Assembly (NCBI RefSeq): GCF_020923495.1
Contig: NZ_CP064048.1
Span: forward strand, 1,204,501-1,268,500
Length of the DNA stretch: 64,000 bases
Origin: Brevibacillus sedimenti
GTDB lineage: Bacteria; Bacillota; Bacilli; Brevibacillales; Brevibacillaceae
Direction of reading: 5' to 3'
In this document: positions 51,781 through 59,726 of the stretch, piece by piece
Numbering within the stretch: position 1 is the first letter of the stretch
Layout: each line of letters starts with the position of its first letter
Program-made: the position numbers and the translations under genes
Notes under the pieces: generated by a model
What the model was told of the DNA's origin: nothing
What the model saw: the letters and a program-made list of their open reading frames with translations, nothing else
Database searches by the model: none

Positions 51781-52200
51781 ATGAAAAAACGTTGGAGCCG
51801 TTTCGTATGGGACGAGCGTGGCAGCCAGCTCCTGGAGTTTGTACTGGTGTTTCCGCTCGTCTGGATACTGTTTGTATTTACGTTTGACCAGTTTACCATT
51901 CTCTACAACCGGCAAAAAGCGCTGGAGGCCGCCTATGAGGCCGGGCGGATCGCCGCCGTGCAGCCCAATTACGGATTGGCGCAGTACCACGCCAGGGAAC
52001 GGGGCGAGGCGGAGCTGGAGCAGGGCATTGGCATGACGTGGGGGGAGGTGCGGCTGTCGCTTACGGGCGGGACGTGGAAAAAAGGAAATCACGTCGAGGC
52101 GAAGGCGACGATCGCATTTCGCCTGCTGGCATCCGGCACGCCGCAAGAAGTGACGGAAAGCTACCACGTAATGATCGAAAACGCGGAGGAAGGAAGTTGA
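51781..52200 (+). CDS. Tad cluster 1: TadE-like minor pilin
   Basis: A 139-residue single-span protein. The N-terminal DERGSQLLEFVLVFPLVWILF fits the TadE rule: Gly14 followed by SQLLE places Glu at mature position 5. A C-terminal beta-rich region follows (EVRLSLTGGTW, HVEAKATIAFRLL). TadE-type pseudopilins sit at the pilus tip or prime assembly. ATG 51781; the stop overlaps the next start (TGATG). Confidence 0.85.
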   Translation: MKKRWSRFVWDERGSQLLEFVLVFPLVWILFVFTFDQFTILYNRQKALEAAYEAGRIAAVQPNYGLAQYHARERGEAELEQGIGMTWGEVRLSLTGGTWKKGNHVEAKATIAFRLLASGTPQEVTESYHVMIENAEEGS

Positions 52201-52706
52201 TGCGCTTGCGCGGGATAAGCGAGCGATTGGTTGATGAGCGCGGGTCCATCACGTTGACCGCGCTCTTTTTTCTCCTCTGTCTGGGCGGACTGGTATCGCT
52301 GCTGCTACTCACAGGCCAGGCGGGATTGTTGAGCATGCAGGCGCAGCAGACGGCTGACATCGTGTCCAAAGGGGCGCGGGCTGCAGGAAAGTGGGTGTAC
52401 ATCGACGATGAGGGCAGCAAGCGGACGTATCTGTTTGCCACGACGAGGGAAGCGAGGCGGAACAAGGCCGACATCGTTCGCGGCGCGAGGGAGGAGGCGG
52501 AGATTCTGTGGCGCCTGAACAGTCCGGCCATCAAACGGCGGGCGGATGAAGCAGTGATCATTCATCAAAAGGGAGAGCAAAAACATTTGTACCGGCAGGG
52601 CATTTATCACGTACGCGTGGAGGTTTTCAGCCAACTTCCCCTCCTGTGGCAGGAGGTCGAAGCCGGGATGGACAGAACGTCCCAGTCGGGCATCTATGAT
52701 TTTTGA
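52200..52706 (+). CDS. Tad cluster 1: TadF/TadG-like minor pseudopilin
   Basis: A 168-residue protein opening VDERGSITLTALFFLLCLGG, a single membrane helix preceded by a Gly as in pseudopilins but with Thr instead of Glu at mature position 5. A soluble, basic C-terminal region follows. It occupies the TadF/TadG slot at the end of the first Tad operon. ATG 52200 overlaps tadE. The exact family is uncertain; placement and N-terminus are the evidence. Confidence 0.7.
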   Translation: MRLRGISERLVDERGSITLTALFFLLCLGGLVSLLLLTGQAGLLSMQAQQTADIVSKGARAAGKWVYIDDEGSKRTYLFATTREARRNKADIVRGAREEAEILWRLNSPAIKRRADEAVIIHQKGEQKHLYRQGIYHVRVEVFSQLPLLWQEVEAGMDRTSQSGIYDF

Positions 52707-52798
52707 ACCAGATAAGCGCGGGTGAACTGTTATTTTTGTCCTATTTCTGCATGGTAACGTAACAATATATTCCAGAAATGGGACAGGAGTGAGGAGCA

Positions 52799-53416
52799 GT
52801 GCCGTCAAGAATTGTCGAACGGTACAAGCGTATTCTCAACGGAGAACAGAAGCGCTTTTCGCCGTACGAATTTGAAGATGCACAATACCGCAAGCAAAAA
52901 GTGCAGCTTGTCTTGCGGTACGCGATCGAACAGGTAAAAAAATGGACACCGGAGCAGGCGCGGAAGGAGATGAGCATCAAGGACGTCAAGGAACTGAAAC
53001 TGCATCTGGTCCGCGAGTACATTGAGCCGCCGATCGAGGCGAAGCCGCAGGACGTCTACTACATGGTCGAATACGCGTATCCGTACCTTCCGCGAATGAC
53101 GGAAAAACAAAAGGTGCTGTGGGTGTACCGGGAAGTGCTGGCGGGCGTCCGCCGCCACTTTCCACCGCTGTACTTTCAGAGTGTCAAGGGGGAGGAACGG
53201 GCCAAAATCTGCTTTGACTACATGTGCCGCGAACTGATGAAGCTGCAGGACCTGCGGCAGCTTCCCCGCATCTTCGGAAAGACGGAGCAGGCATACAGCC
53301 TGCTGAGAAAGTACAAGCTGAAAATCCTGGTCGATACCCTGTATTTCTCCCCTTTCGACATGATCACCGACATGTATCCCGAACTGGCCGATCCTGAATT
53401 GTGGAACGAACCGTAA
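52799..53416 (+). CDS. Hypothetical soluble protein between the two Tad operons
   Basis: A 205-residue mostly helical, basic protein with no signal peptide or membrane segment. Segments such as RIVERYKRILNGEQKRFSPYEF, VEYAYPYLPRMTEKQKVLWVYREVL and ICFDYMCRELMKL suggest a conserved Bacillota DUF (DUF4046-like is my best guess, unverified). GTG 52799 follows AGGAGTGAGGAG. It is preceded by a 92-base gap after cluster 1. Function unknown; I cannot tell whether it belongs with either Tad system. Confidence 0.65.
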   Translation: MPSRIVERYKRILNGEQKRFSPYEFEDAQYRKQKVQLVLRYAIEQVKKWTPEQARKEMSIKDVKELKLHLVREYIEPPIEAKPQDVYYMVEYAYPYLPRMTEKQKVLWVYREVLAGVRRHFPPLYFQSVKGEERAKICFDYMCRELMKLQDLRQLPRIFGKTEQAYSLLRKYKLKILVDTLYFSPFDMITDMYPELADPELWNEP

Positions 53417-53445
53417 AATTTATTTGCGTCCATGCGCTGTCTTTT

Positions 53446-53497
53446 CATACGGTAAAGGTAGTTTCATAGGCTTATAAGCACATGAAACGGCCGTATG
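53446..53497. repeat. Nested inverted repeats (candidate operator)
   Basis: Inner arms GTTTCAT (53461-53467) and ATGAAAC (53482-53488) are centred exactly on the palindrome CTTATAAG (53471-53478). Outer arms CATACGG (53446-53452) and CCGTATG (53491-53497) enclose them, three bases off centre. It lies 26 bases upstream of the next gene start. Confidence 0.65.
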
Positions 53498-53522
53498 TTG
53501 GTGAGAAAAGGAGGCGTTGCGC

Positions 53523-53873
53523 ATGGCAACAGTAGAAGCTCACCACAAATGCTCCGCAAACGTGGAGCTGCTTTTGGGCAGGCGAGTCCGCTACCAAAAG
53601 CACAAACCCGGCAGGCATCTGTCGCTGGACCGCATGCCGCAGGGTTTCTTCCAGATCGAGTCTGTGCACCGATTTGGAAGCAGAGTTGTACTCAATGACG
53701 GGGCAGTGACGATGGAGAGTGCTCCAACCGTCATGGAGCGCGGGGAAGAATCGCTCTTCTGCTCGCGACGGGAGAGGAACTCTACTTTTACGTGGAGTAG
53801 ACCTCTCGGGATTCGCCTTGCACGGGTGCGTGCGAGGCGGATCATCCCCCATTTTTCCGATATGGAAAAATAA
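53523..53873 (+). CDS. Small hypothetical protein, probably frameshifted at a GGGG run
   Basis: ATG 53523 follows AAAGGAGG and opens a convincing frame (MATVEAHHKCSANVELLLG, RMPQGFFQIESVHRFGS, VVLNDGAVTMESAP). After about residue 75 the open frame turns into Arg-rich text that crosses a hairpin. If one base were added at GGGG (53742-53745), the protein would instead end GRIALLLATGEELYFYVE at TAG 53798-53800, a much more natural end before the hairpin. So either an assembly error or a recent mutation is likely. The family is unknown; about 92 residues if restored. Confidence 0.5.
   Translation: MATVEAHHKCSANVELLLGRRVRYQKHKPGRHLSLDRMPQGFFQIESVHRFGSRVVLNDGAVTMESAPTVMERGEESLFCSRRERNSTFTWSRPLGIRLARVRARRIIPHFSDMEK
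53810..53843 (+). terminator. Probable terminator hairpin after the small gene
   Basis: GATTCGCCTTGCAC (53810-53823) pairs with GTGCGAGGCGGATC (53830-53843) over 14 bp with two wobbles; the tail ATCCCCCATTTTT is a poor T-tract. Confidence 0.5.
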
Positions 53874-53874
53874 T

Positions 53875-53903
53875 TTGACGAAGCGCGAGAGATGTAGCAA
53901 AAT
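53875..53903 (+). promoter_or_regulatory. Candidate promoter of the second Tad-like operon
   Basis: TTGACG (53875-53880), 17-base spacer, CAAAAT (53898-53903), in an A+T-rich leader 44 bases before the first gene. The -35 is good, the -10 is moderate. Confidence 0.4.
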
Positions 53904-53946
53904 GTCTATAAATGTATAAATTTGTAAATATTGGGGGTAATTTGAA

Positions 53947-54705
53947 GTGATTGTGAATAGCGCAATCGAATTGGTCGAACGCTGCTACGAACAAACGAAT
54001 TGCCTGATTTCACTGGAAGAGTTGAAAGAAGTGTTCATCGCGTACGTGTTCGGCAGTTACCAGGAAGAGTTCGTTGCCCGCTACGGACTGGATCGCTTTT
54101 ACGAACACCTAGACCAGCTCCGGTTAACCACATGCCGCAAAGACTTTGACCAGGCGGTGGAAGACTGGTATCTGCTCCAGTACGGCAGCCGATCAGATGA
54201 TGCCAACTACCACGACATTTTGTTCTCGCTCGTCAAGGAGGCGATTGTGCAATACAAGTCGGAAAATCGCAGCGCACTGATTCGGGACGTGACCAAACTG
54301 TTGACGACGCCGACGGGATTTATCAAGCGCTGGCAGATGGGACAGGCCCGCGAACGGACGCTGCCCGCCTACTTCAAATACCTGATGAAGCTCGGGATTC
54401 GCACGTACGATGACATCGAATCATTGGTGGACATGTGGCTGGTGGAGTATCCCAATGCGTTTGACAAGAAGCAGCAGCAGCTTTTTGCCAACCCTCCGCG
54501 AAAAGGCAGGCCCAACAACGTGGAACTGGCCCTGCTGCAGGACATGGTCAGCCAGGTAAAGCAGGAGCTCACCCCGCAGGAGCGCGAACGGCTCCGAAAA
54601 ATCTACTACTATCACCGCAAGTCGCTGACCATGAAGGAAATGGTGGAAAAATTTAAAAAGTACCTGCTGACGAAAGAGAATCAGAAGGGTTCGCAGGCGG
54701 GGTAA
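53947..54705 (+). CDS. Tad-like cluster 2: first gene, hypothetical soluble protein
   Basis: A 252-residue, helix-rich soluble protein without signal or membrane segment. The C-terminal 60 residues (VSQVKQELTPQERERLRKIYYYHRKSLTMKEMVEKFKKYL) are strongly charged and read like an assembly or DNA-binding tail. I do not recognise the family. GTG 53947 lies nine bases after GGGGG. Only three bases separate it from the next gene, so it opens the cluster 2 operon and is likely a dedicated component, perhaps an adaptor or regulator (inference). Confidence 0.65.
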   Translation: MIVNSAIELVERCYEQTNCLISLEELKEVFIAYVFGSYQEEFVARYGLDRFYEHLDQLRLTTCRKDFDQAVEDWYLLQYGSRSDDANYHDILFSLVKEAIVQYKSENRSALIRDVTKLLTTPTGFIKRWQMGQARERTLPAYFKYLMKLGIRTYDDIESLVDMWLVEYPNAFDKKQQQLFANPPRKGRPNNVELALLQDMVSQVKQELTPQERERLRKIYYYHRKSLTMKEMVEKFKKYLLTKENQKGSQAG

Positions 54706-54708
54706 GCG

Positions 54709-55581
54709 ATGTTTCAGCAGGTAAACCGCTTCGTCACCCAGTTCCGCGAACTGGAGAAGAGGGAATACGCCCGATCCCGGGAAGAAGAGCGATTGTGGCA
54801 GTCATTAAAGGACAAACTGTCAGCCTCTTTGACGGAAGAACAACCTGCAGCGGTGCGCCGCTGTATCGCCGTAACCGGGTTGTACGCCCAGGCCGGCGCC
54901 AGTTTCCTGGCGGCCAACGCGTCGTTTTTGCTGGCCGGCAGCGGAGTTTCCGTCACGCTGTGCGAACTGCCCGGTACCGCTTCCTATTATTACTTCGCGC
55001 TCGACTGCGAACGCAGAGCGCATCATCGCTTCAAGAACTCATCCGCATCCGTGCTCCTCATGCAATCCAATCACTTGCGCATCTTGGTGGATACCCCTTT
55101 GTCGAATGAATCATCAACTCCGACCGACACGGCGGACTGGCTGCTGAGAATGACCAAAGAGAGCGCCACGGTCGTCATCGATTTGTCTTCGCGCTGGAAA
55201 GAAGAACAGGCCGTCCGGGTAATGGATCTGGCTGACGAAATCTGGGTCGTGTTCGATTCCGACCTGGCCAGGTTTACCCGATTGTTTCTGACAGAAGAAA
55301 CGCCCTCGTGGTGGGAGAAACACGGCGAAAAAATCAGGCTGATCGCAAACAAATGGAACGAATATCTGAGCCGCTCCGCCATCATGAAAAAGGTGGAAGG
55401 AACCATCTCGCTCTGGAACAGCGAACGTTTTGCTCCAGGCATTGACGCGGTCATTCCCCTGATCGACAGCGAGAAAACGGCGGCTGCCCAAGCAAAAGCC
55501 AGCCTCTTGCTGGAGCTGTACACGGAGGAGGAACATCGGTTCCTACCGCTGCTACACTCGGAAAAGGGAAGGATGTTATGA
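54709..55581 (+). CDS. Tad-like cluster 2: TadZ/ParA-fold protein lacking Walker A
   Basis: A 290-residue protein with the ParA-like order of elements: a first strand and loop CIAVTGLYAQAGASFLAANASFLLA, then VSVTLCELPGTASYYYF, a switch-like ILVDTPLSNES and VVIDLSSRWKEEQ, DEIWVVFDSD. The P-loop position reads YAQAGASF with no lysine, so ATP binding by the usual mode is unlikely. TadZ proteins are known atypical ParA relatives that mark the pilus assembly site. ATG 54709; stop overlaps the next start (ATGA). Confidence 0.65.
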   Translation: MFQQVNRFVTQFRELEKREYARSREEERLWQSLKDKLSASLTEEQPAAVRRCIAVTGLYAQAGASFLAANASFLLAGSGVSVTLCELPGTASYYYFALDCERRAHHRFKNSSASVLLMQSNHLRILVDTPLSNESSTPTDTADWLLRMTKESATVVIDLSSRWKEEQAVRVMDLADEIWVVFDSDLARFTRLFLTEETPSWWEKHGEKIRLIANKWNEYLSRSAIMKKVEGTISLWNSERFAPGIDAVIPLIDSEKTAAAQAKASLLLELYTEEEHRFLPLLHSEKGRML

Positions 55582-56366
55582 AAAAGCAGACGCTGCTGCT
55601 CATCAGTTTGCTCTCGTTTCTCTTGGCCGGTTCCTGCTTTTACGCGGCGACCCGGTATATCGACGCGCTGGCCATTGAACGGCTGTTTGCGCCGGTGGTA
55701 AAGGTGGCCGAAGGAAAACAGATCGACCCCTTTGAACCGATCACGCGAGAGGACGTGGTGCTGGTTCAGGAAGAAGTGGACGAGATTTTGCCCGGGTCTT
55801 TTCAATCGCTGGAGAGCGTATTGGGAAAACGCAGTTCCCAGACGATCTACGCCGGGGAACAAGTGCTGAAACAGAAGCTGACCGATACGCAACTGCTGCC
55901 GGAAAAGGGGGAGGCTCGCTACGAATTTCCGCTGACGTCTATCGAACCCATCACCGAGCTGCGAAAAGGGGACCGCGTCAAGATTTGGGTAAAGTACAAG
56001 CCGCCGACGGAGCTGGAGCATTTGCCCGAACCGACGCATTTTCGCAAGACGAACGCGACGGCCGACCTGCTGTTTGAAAGCCGGTTGGCAACGGTGAAGG
56101 ACAGCAACGGTACGGAGATATACACGCTGAAGCCAAGCATGCTTCCAGGCCCCGATCACATGGATGCTGTGTTTAACGGCTCCCGGGAAAAACCGCTCTT
56201 GAACGGGGAAAAGCGTTACCGCGACTACCGTGCGCAGCCGACCGCCTTGACGGCTTATATCGGCTTCAACCTTTCCGATCAGCAGTATGTCGCATTGAGC
56301 GAAGCCATGATGTACGGGACCATTCAGATTGGTCAAATTTCCGATGCGGAGGATCGGACCCCATGA
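55578..56366 (+). CDS. Tad-like cluster 2: CpaB/SAF-like membrane-anchored protein
   Basis: A 262-residue protein with an N-terminal membrane helix (about 5-24) and SAF/CpaB-like text: VVKVAEGKQIDPFEPITREDVVLVQ, IYAGEQVLKQKL, then FPLTSIEPITELRKGDRVKIWVKY. It matches the role of the first gene of cluster 1 (45607-46335) but is diverged in sequence. The SAF domain faces outside. Both its start and its stop overlap neighbours by four bases. Confidence 0.72.
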   Translation: MKKQTLLLISLLSFLLAGSCFYAATRYIDALAIERLFAPVVKVAEGKQIDPFEPITREDVVLVQEEVDEILPGSFQSLESVLGKRSSQTIYAGEQVLKQKLTDTQLLPEKGEARYEFPLTSIEPITELRKGDRVKIWVKYKPPTELEHLPEPTHFRKTNATADLLFESRLATVKDSNGTEIYTLKPSMLPGPDHMDAVFNGSREKPLLNGEKRYRDYRAQPTALTAYIGFNLSDQQYVALSEAMMYGTIQIGQISDAEDRTP

Positions 56367-57484
56367 GAACCCTTGTATGTTTTCCGATGAAATCACTGGT
56401 CAAAACCTACCTGCCGACGGAATGCGAGTCGCTGGTTGCAGAGTCGGCCGAAGAGTATTTTCGCCTCGCCAAACTGTACCGACCGGAAGCAGCGGTGCTG
56501 TTTTCCGAAATGTTTGACGAACCGGTCTGGGAGTGGCTGCCGCGTGTGCAGGAGGTTCTCCCGGAGGGTGTGCCCGTCATCATCGTGCCTTTGTACAAGG
56601 ATGAATCCCTGATCGCAACAGTCATGGAGAAAATCGATCCAGCCGGATTGTACATCCTTCCGGCCACTCTCAACCAGGAGGAGATCCGGGAAAAAATCGC
56701 GCTGATACTGGGCGTTACGCAGCAAATCGAGGAACTGCCCGCCGCAAAGGGCGACGGCATTGTCTACACTTTGATGAGCTACGGTTCCTCAGGCATCACC
56801 ACGTTTTGCATCAATTATCCGATTCTGCTGGCAAAGCGCAATCCCGACAAGCGCATCGTCGTTCTTGACATGAACGCGCAAAAGCCGGATTTGACCCGTT
56901 TTTTCAAGCTGCAGCTGCATCATCTGGCGTTGTTTCGGCCAGACCTGCTGGAAATGCGCACAGCGCTGGCCCGCAAGTGGGAGCGAGGCTGCAAACAGAT
57001 CAGCCACTTGCCCAACCTCTACTATGCCAGCGCCACATGCAACTGGAAAAGCGGAGAGATCTCCAATTTGCTCACGGCCCTGCGCCAGCAGTTCGATTAC
57101 ATCTACATCGACTGGGGATACTGCTTTCCGGAGACGGAGGCCTTGCACCGGTTGATTTACGAGTCCGACCGCAATCTGTTTTTTGTGCGGGCTGATCCGT
57201 TTGGCATCGAGAACGCAAAGGCGTGGATTCATGCCTGGGCAGAGCGGGGGGTGAAGTATCAGGTGATGCTCAGTCATCTGGACAAGGGGCAGACGTACCG
57301 CATCGGTGAAGGAATCTCCGTATATGGAGTGGTGCCGCGCATTTCCAATGCCCGGCTGATTCAATCGCACCGCAGTCACAGCGTGCTGGTGGAAGAAATC
57401 TTTCCGCCCAAGCCGTACGTCACCAGCCTGCAGGCGATGGTGGATGCGGTACATGCGGACGAAGGAGCTGTGGTTTGCCGATGA
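56363..57484 (+). CDS. Tad-like cluster 2: CpaE-like ParA-fold protein with degenerate P-loop
   Basis: A 373-residue protein. Residues 1-115 are receiver-like (CFPMKSLVKTYLP, VPVIIVPLYKDESLI), as in CpaE. The ParA core begins IVYTLMSYGSSGITTFCINYPILLA: the P-loop SYGSSGITT (139-147) keeps Gly and Thr-Thr but has lost both lysines. VVLDMNAQKPDLTRFF and YIYIDWGYCFP follow at the switch positions. It is a second ParA-type protein in one operon, also without a standard Walker A. ATG 56363 and stop both overlap neighbours (ATGA). Confidence 0.72.
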   Translation: MRTLVCFPMKSLVKTYLPTECESLVAESAEEYFRLAKLYRPEAAVLFSEMFDEPVWEWLPRVQEVLPEGVPVIIVPLYKDESLIATVMEKIDPAGLYILPATLNQEEIREKIALILGVTQQIEELPAAKGDGIVYTLMSYGSSGITTFCINYPILLAKRNPDKRIVVLDMNAQKPDLTRFFKLQLHHLALFRPDLLEMRTALARKWERGCKQISHLPNLYYASATCNWKSGEISNLLTALRQQFDYIYIDWGYCFPETEALHRLIYESDRNLFFVRADPFGIENAKAWIHAWAERGVKYQVMLSHLDKGQTYRIGEGISVYGVVPRISNARLIQSHRSHSVLVEEIFPPKPYVTSLQAMVDAVHADEGAVVCR

Positions 57485-58830
57485 AAACCGCTATCCGACA
57501 ATGGAACGCATCGCAGCTCAAGGATGTGGAAGACCTCAAGCAAGCAGCCCGCGACTACCTGAACCACTTTGGCACCACTCCCGAGGAGAAGATGGAGATG
57601 CAGCGGATATTGACCCTCGCGGAGATGGGCGACCGGAACAGCCACAACCATGTCATCCTGCGTTTGCAGCATTACTTTGAAGAAGTGCTGAAGCGGCCGG
57701 TAACCGAGGAAATTCTGCCGCATGTCAACGGATACGAAGGGCTGTTGTTTGCCACGTACGGGTGGGGAATTCTGGATGCCGTCCTGCATTTGTCGCCATG
57801 GGTGGAGGAGGTACGGGTGTCAGCAGGTCGACCGGTGGCGTACATCGAGCAGGGGCAAAAAAAGAGCCTGCCGTACACACCCACTTGGACGGAGGTGGAG
57901 ACGCTTCAGCAAAAGCTGACCAATGCCGCCGGCCTGACCTTTCACGAAAAAAAGCCGCGCTTGAGCGGGTATCTCGATTCGTTGAAAGCCAGGCTGACCA
58001 TGTTCACCTTTCCCTATTCCCGGGTGCCGACCATCATTGTGCGCCGCTTTACCACGCCTTCGTTTTCGCTGGACCAATTGCGAATGCAGCCGCTGCCCAC
58101 GTTTGACGAAAGGGTGCAGCTTTTGCTGGAGCAGCAGGTGTACGGCAGAAGCAACGTCCTGGTGATCGGACCGATGGCAGCAGGCAAGACAACGCTGATG
58201 CTCTGCATGTTAAAACTGAAAGACCCTCAAACCGAGTACGTCACGCTTTTTGAAAGTGAACATGAAATGAGATTTGGTGATGTTTGGCCGGGCGAGGTGA
58301 TCGAACTGCAAAACGTGGAAGAGATCGGCATCGAATTGGAAAGCTGCTTCAAGGACATGTACCGGACCACCGCCAACACGATTCTGATCGGGGAGATACG
58401 GGAGCCGATCGAAGCGTATCACTTTGTCAACGCCGGCGTGCGGGGAACAGACGCTACGATCGCCGCCATGCATGAACGATTTCCACACAAGGCACTGCAA
58501 GACTTGACCGACCTCGTTTATCAATATGGCGGACGGAGCATTGAACTGACCCAGGAGAGGATCAGTCGGGCAGTCAATTTCGTCAATTCACTGACCTATC
58601 GGAATAATGGACACCGCTATATCGACGCCATACATGTCAGCGAATGGAACGACGTGATGAACCGGGTTGAGTCCGTGCCGCTTGTCTTTCGCAACAGGCA
58701 GACAGGTGCTTATGAATGGACCGGGAAGAAGCTGGACGAACATTTGGTGGAATACATGTGCCACGTGGGCAGGGCTGATCTGGCTGTCTTAAAGGAGTTA
58801 CGTCTCATCGATATGGGAAGGATGCTATGA
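57481..58830 (+). CDS. Tad-like cluster 2: CpaF/TadA-like secretion ATPase
   Basis: A 450-residue ATPase with the type II/IV secretion fold. Walker A GPMAAGKTTLM is at 230-240, Walker B with catalytic Glu in TILIGEIREPIEAYHFVNAG, and a His-box-like TIAAMHERFPHKALQDLTDLVYQYGG. It is much diverged from the cluster 1 enzyme (which has SGGTGSGKT and VIIVGEVRGGE) and lacks its long N-terminal arm, but all nucleotide-handling residues are present, so it is the likely sole motor of cluster 2. ATG 57481 overlaps the previous stop. Confidence 0.82.
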   Translation: MKTAIRQWNASQLKDVEDLKQAARDYLNHFGTTPEEKMEMQRILTLAEMGDRNSHNHVILRLQHYFEEVLKRPVTEEILPHVNGYEGLLFATYGWGILDAVLHLSPWVEEVRVSAGRPVAYIEQGQKKSLPYTPTWTEVETLQQKLTNAAGLTFHEKKPRLSGYLDSLKARLTMFTFPYSRVPTIIVRRFTTPSFSLDQLRMQPLPTFDERVQLLLEQQVYGRSNVLVIGPMAAGKTTLMLCMLKLKDPQTEYVTLFESEHEMRFGDVWPGEVIELQNVEEIGIELESCFKDMYRTTANTILIGEIREPIEAYHFVNAGVRGTDATIAAMHERFPHKALQDLTDLVYQYGGRSIELTQERISRAVNFVNSLTYRNNGHRYIDAIHVSEWNDVMNRVESVPLVFRNRQTGAYEWTGKKLDEHLVEYMCHVGRADLAVLKELRLIDMGRML

Positions 58831-59726
58831 AACACCTGCTGTTTATTCCCATGTCTGTCTGCCTGTTTGCCGGGTTCTGGCTGCTCGGACTTCATTTGTA
58901 CCGTACCTGGTCCGCTCCCAACGTCTTCTTTCCCAAGACGGTGGCCGTGTGGCGAGAGAGGATGCTGCGCCACAAAACAAACCGCATCATATACGAGAGG
59001 TACGAAAAATGGTGCGGGATCGCTGGCGGTACGCCGGAAGCCCATATTCTGCTGTCGCTGATTGGGGGAGCTGCAGGGTTTGTTTCCGGCATCCTGCTTG
59101 GCAATATCGTCGTATCCCTGTCCCTGTTTGTGCTCTTGGTATTGCTGCCGACTCTGCTGCTGTACGCCCGCTATACAGTGCGCATCAACAAGAAAATTGG
59201 CGCGTTTTGCCGCTTTGTCGACCTGTTTGCACGTTATTACAGCAGCCGGAAAAACATTATCCTGACGTTTCGAGATATGGTGGAAGAATGTCCGAAAGAG
59301 CTGCTGCCCGATTTGCTGCTGCTCAACAACCATCTGTCGGACGGAGGAAATCCCGTCCGGGCGGTGGAGATCTTCGCCGAGCGGATTAATCACCCGTGGG
59401 CCCACGATTTTGCCATGTATGCGGCCAGCGGTCTGGAAGGCGAGACGGAGGACATTCAGAGCGCACTGAATCGATTGACCAACGAAATGTTTATTCAACA
59501 AGACGAAAAAGAGGAAAGGAACTCTGAGATTTACGCGATCTGGGTCAGCTTGATTCTGGTCATCCTGATCTGCATCTGTCTGATTCCTTACAACCAGAGC
59601 CTGCTGAAAGATTCATACCGCCTGTATTTCTTTACCGCTGACGGACAGGCCATACTGTCGCTCGCGGTAACGGTCTGGGCTCTTTCCATTTTATTAGCGT
59701 TCATCTGGGGACGGAGGTATCGCTGA
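58827..59726 (+). CDS. Tad-like cluster 2: TadB-like membrane platform protein
   Basis: A 299-residue protein with membrane segments at about 5-25, 75-118, 233-255 and 272-290 and a T2SSF-like cytosolic region (IGAFCRFVDLFARYYSSRKNIILTFRDMVEECP, NPVRAVEIFAERI). The layout copies TadB. Sequence identity to the cluster 1 TadB is low by eye. Start and stop overlap neighbours (ATGA, TGATG). Confidence 0.72.
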   Translation: MKHLLFIPMSVCLFAGFWLLGLHLYRTWSAPNVFFPKTVAVWRERMLRHKTNRIIYERYEKWCGIAGGTPEAHILLSLIGGAAGFVSGILLGNIVVSLSLFVLLVLLPTLLLYARYTVRINKKIGAFCRFVDLFARYYSSRKNIILTFRDMVEECPKELLPDLLLLNNHLSDGGNPVRAVEIFAERINHPWAHDFAMYAASGLEGETEDIQSALNRLTNEMFIQQDEKEERNSEIYAIWVSLILVILICICLIPYNQSLLKDSYRLYFFTADGQAILSLAVTVWALSILLAFIWGRRYR

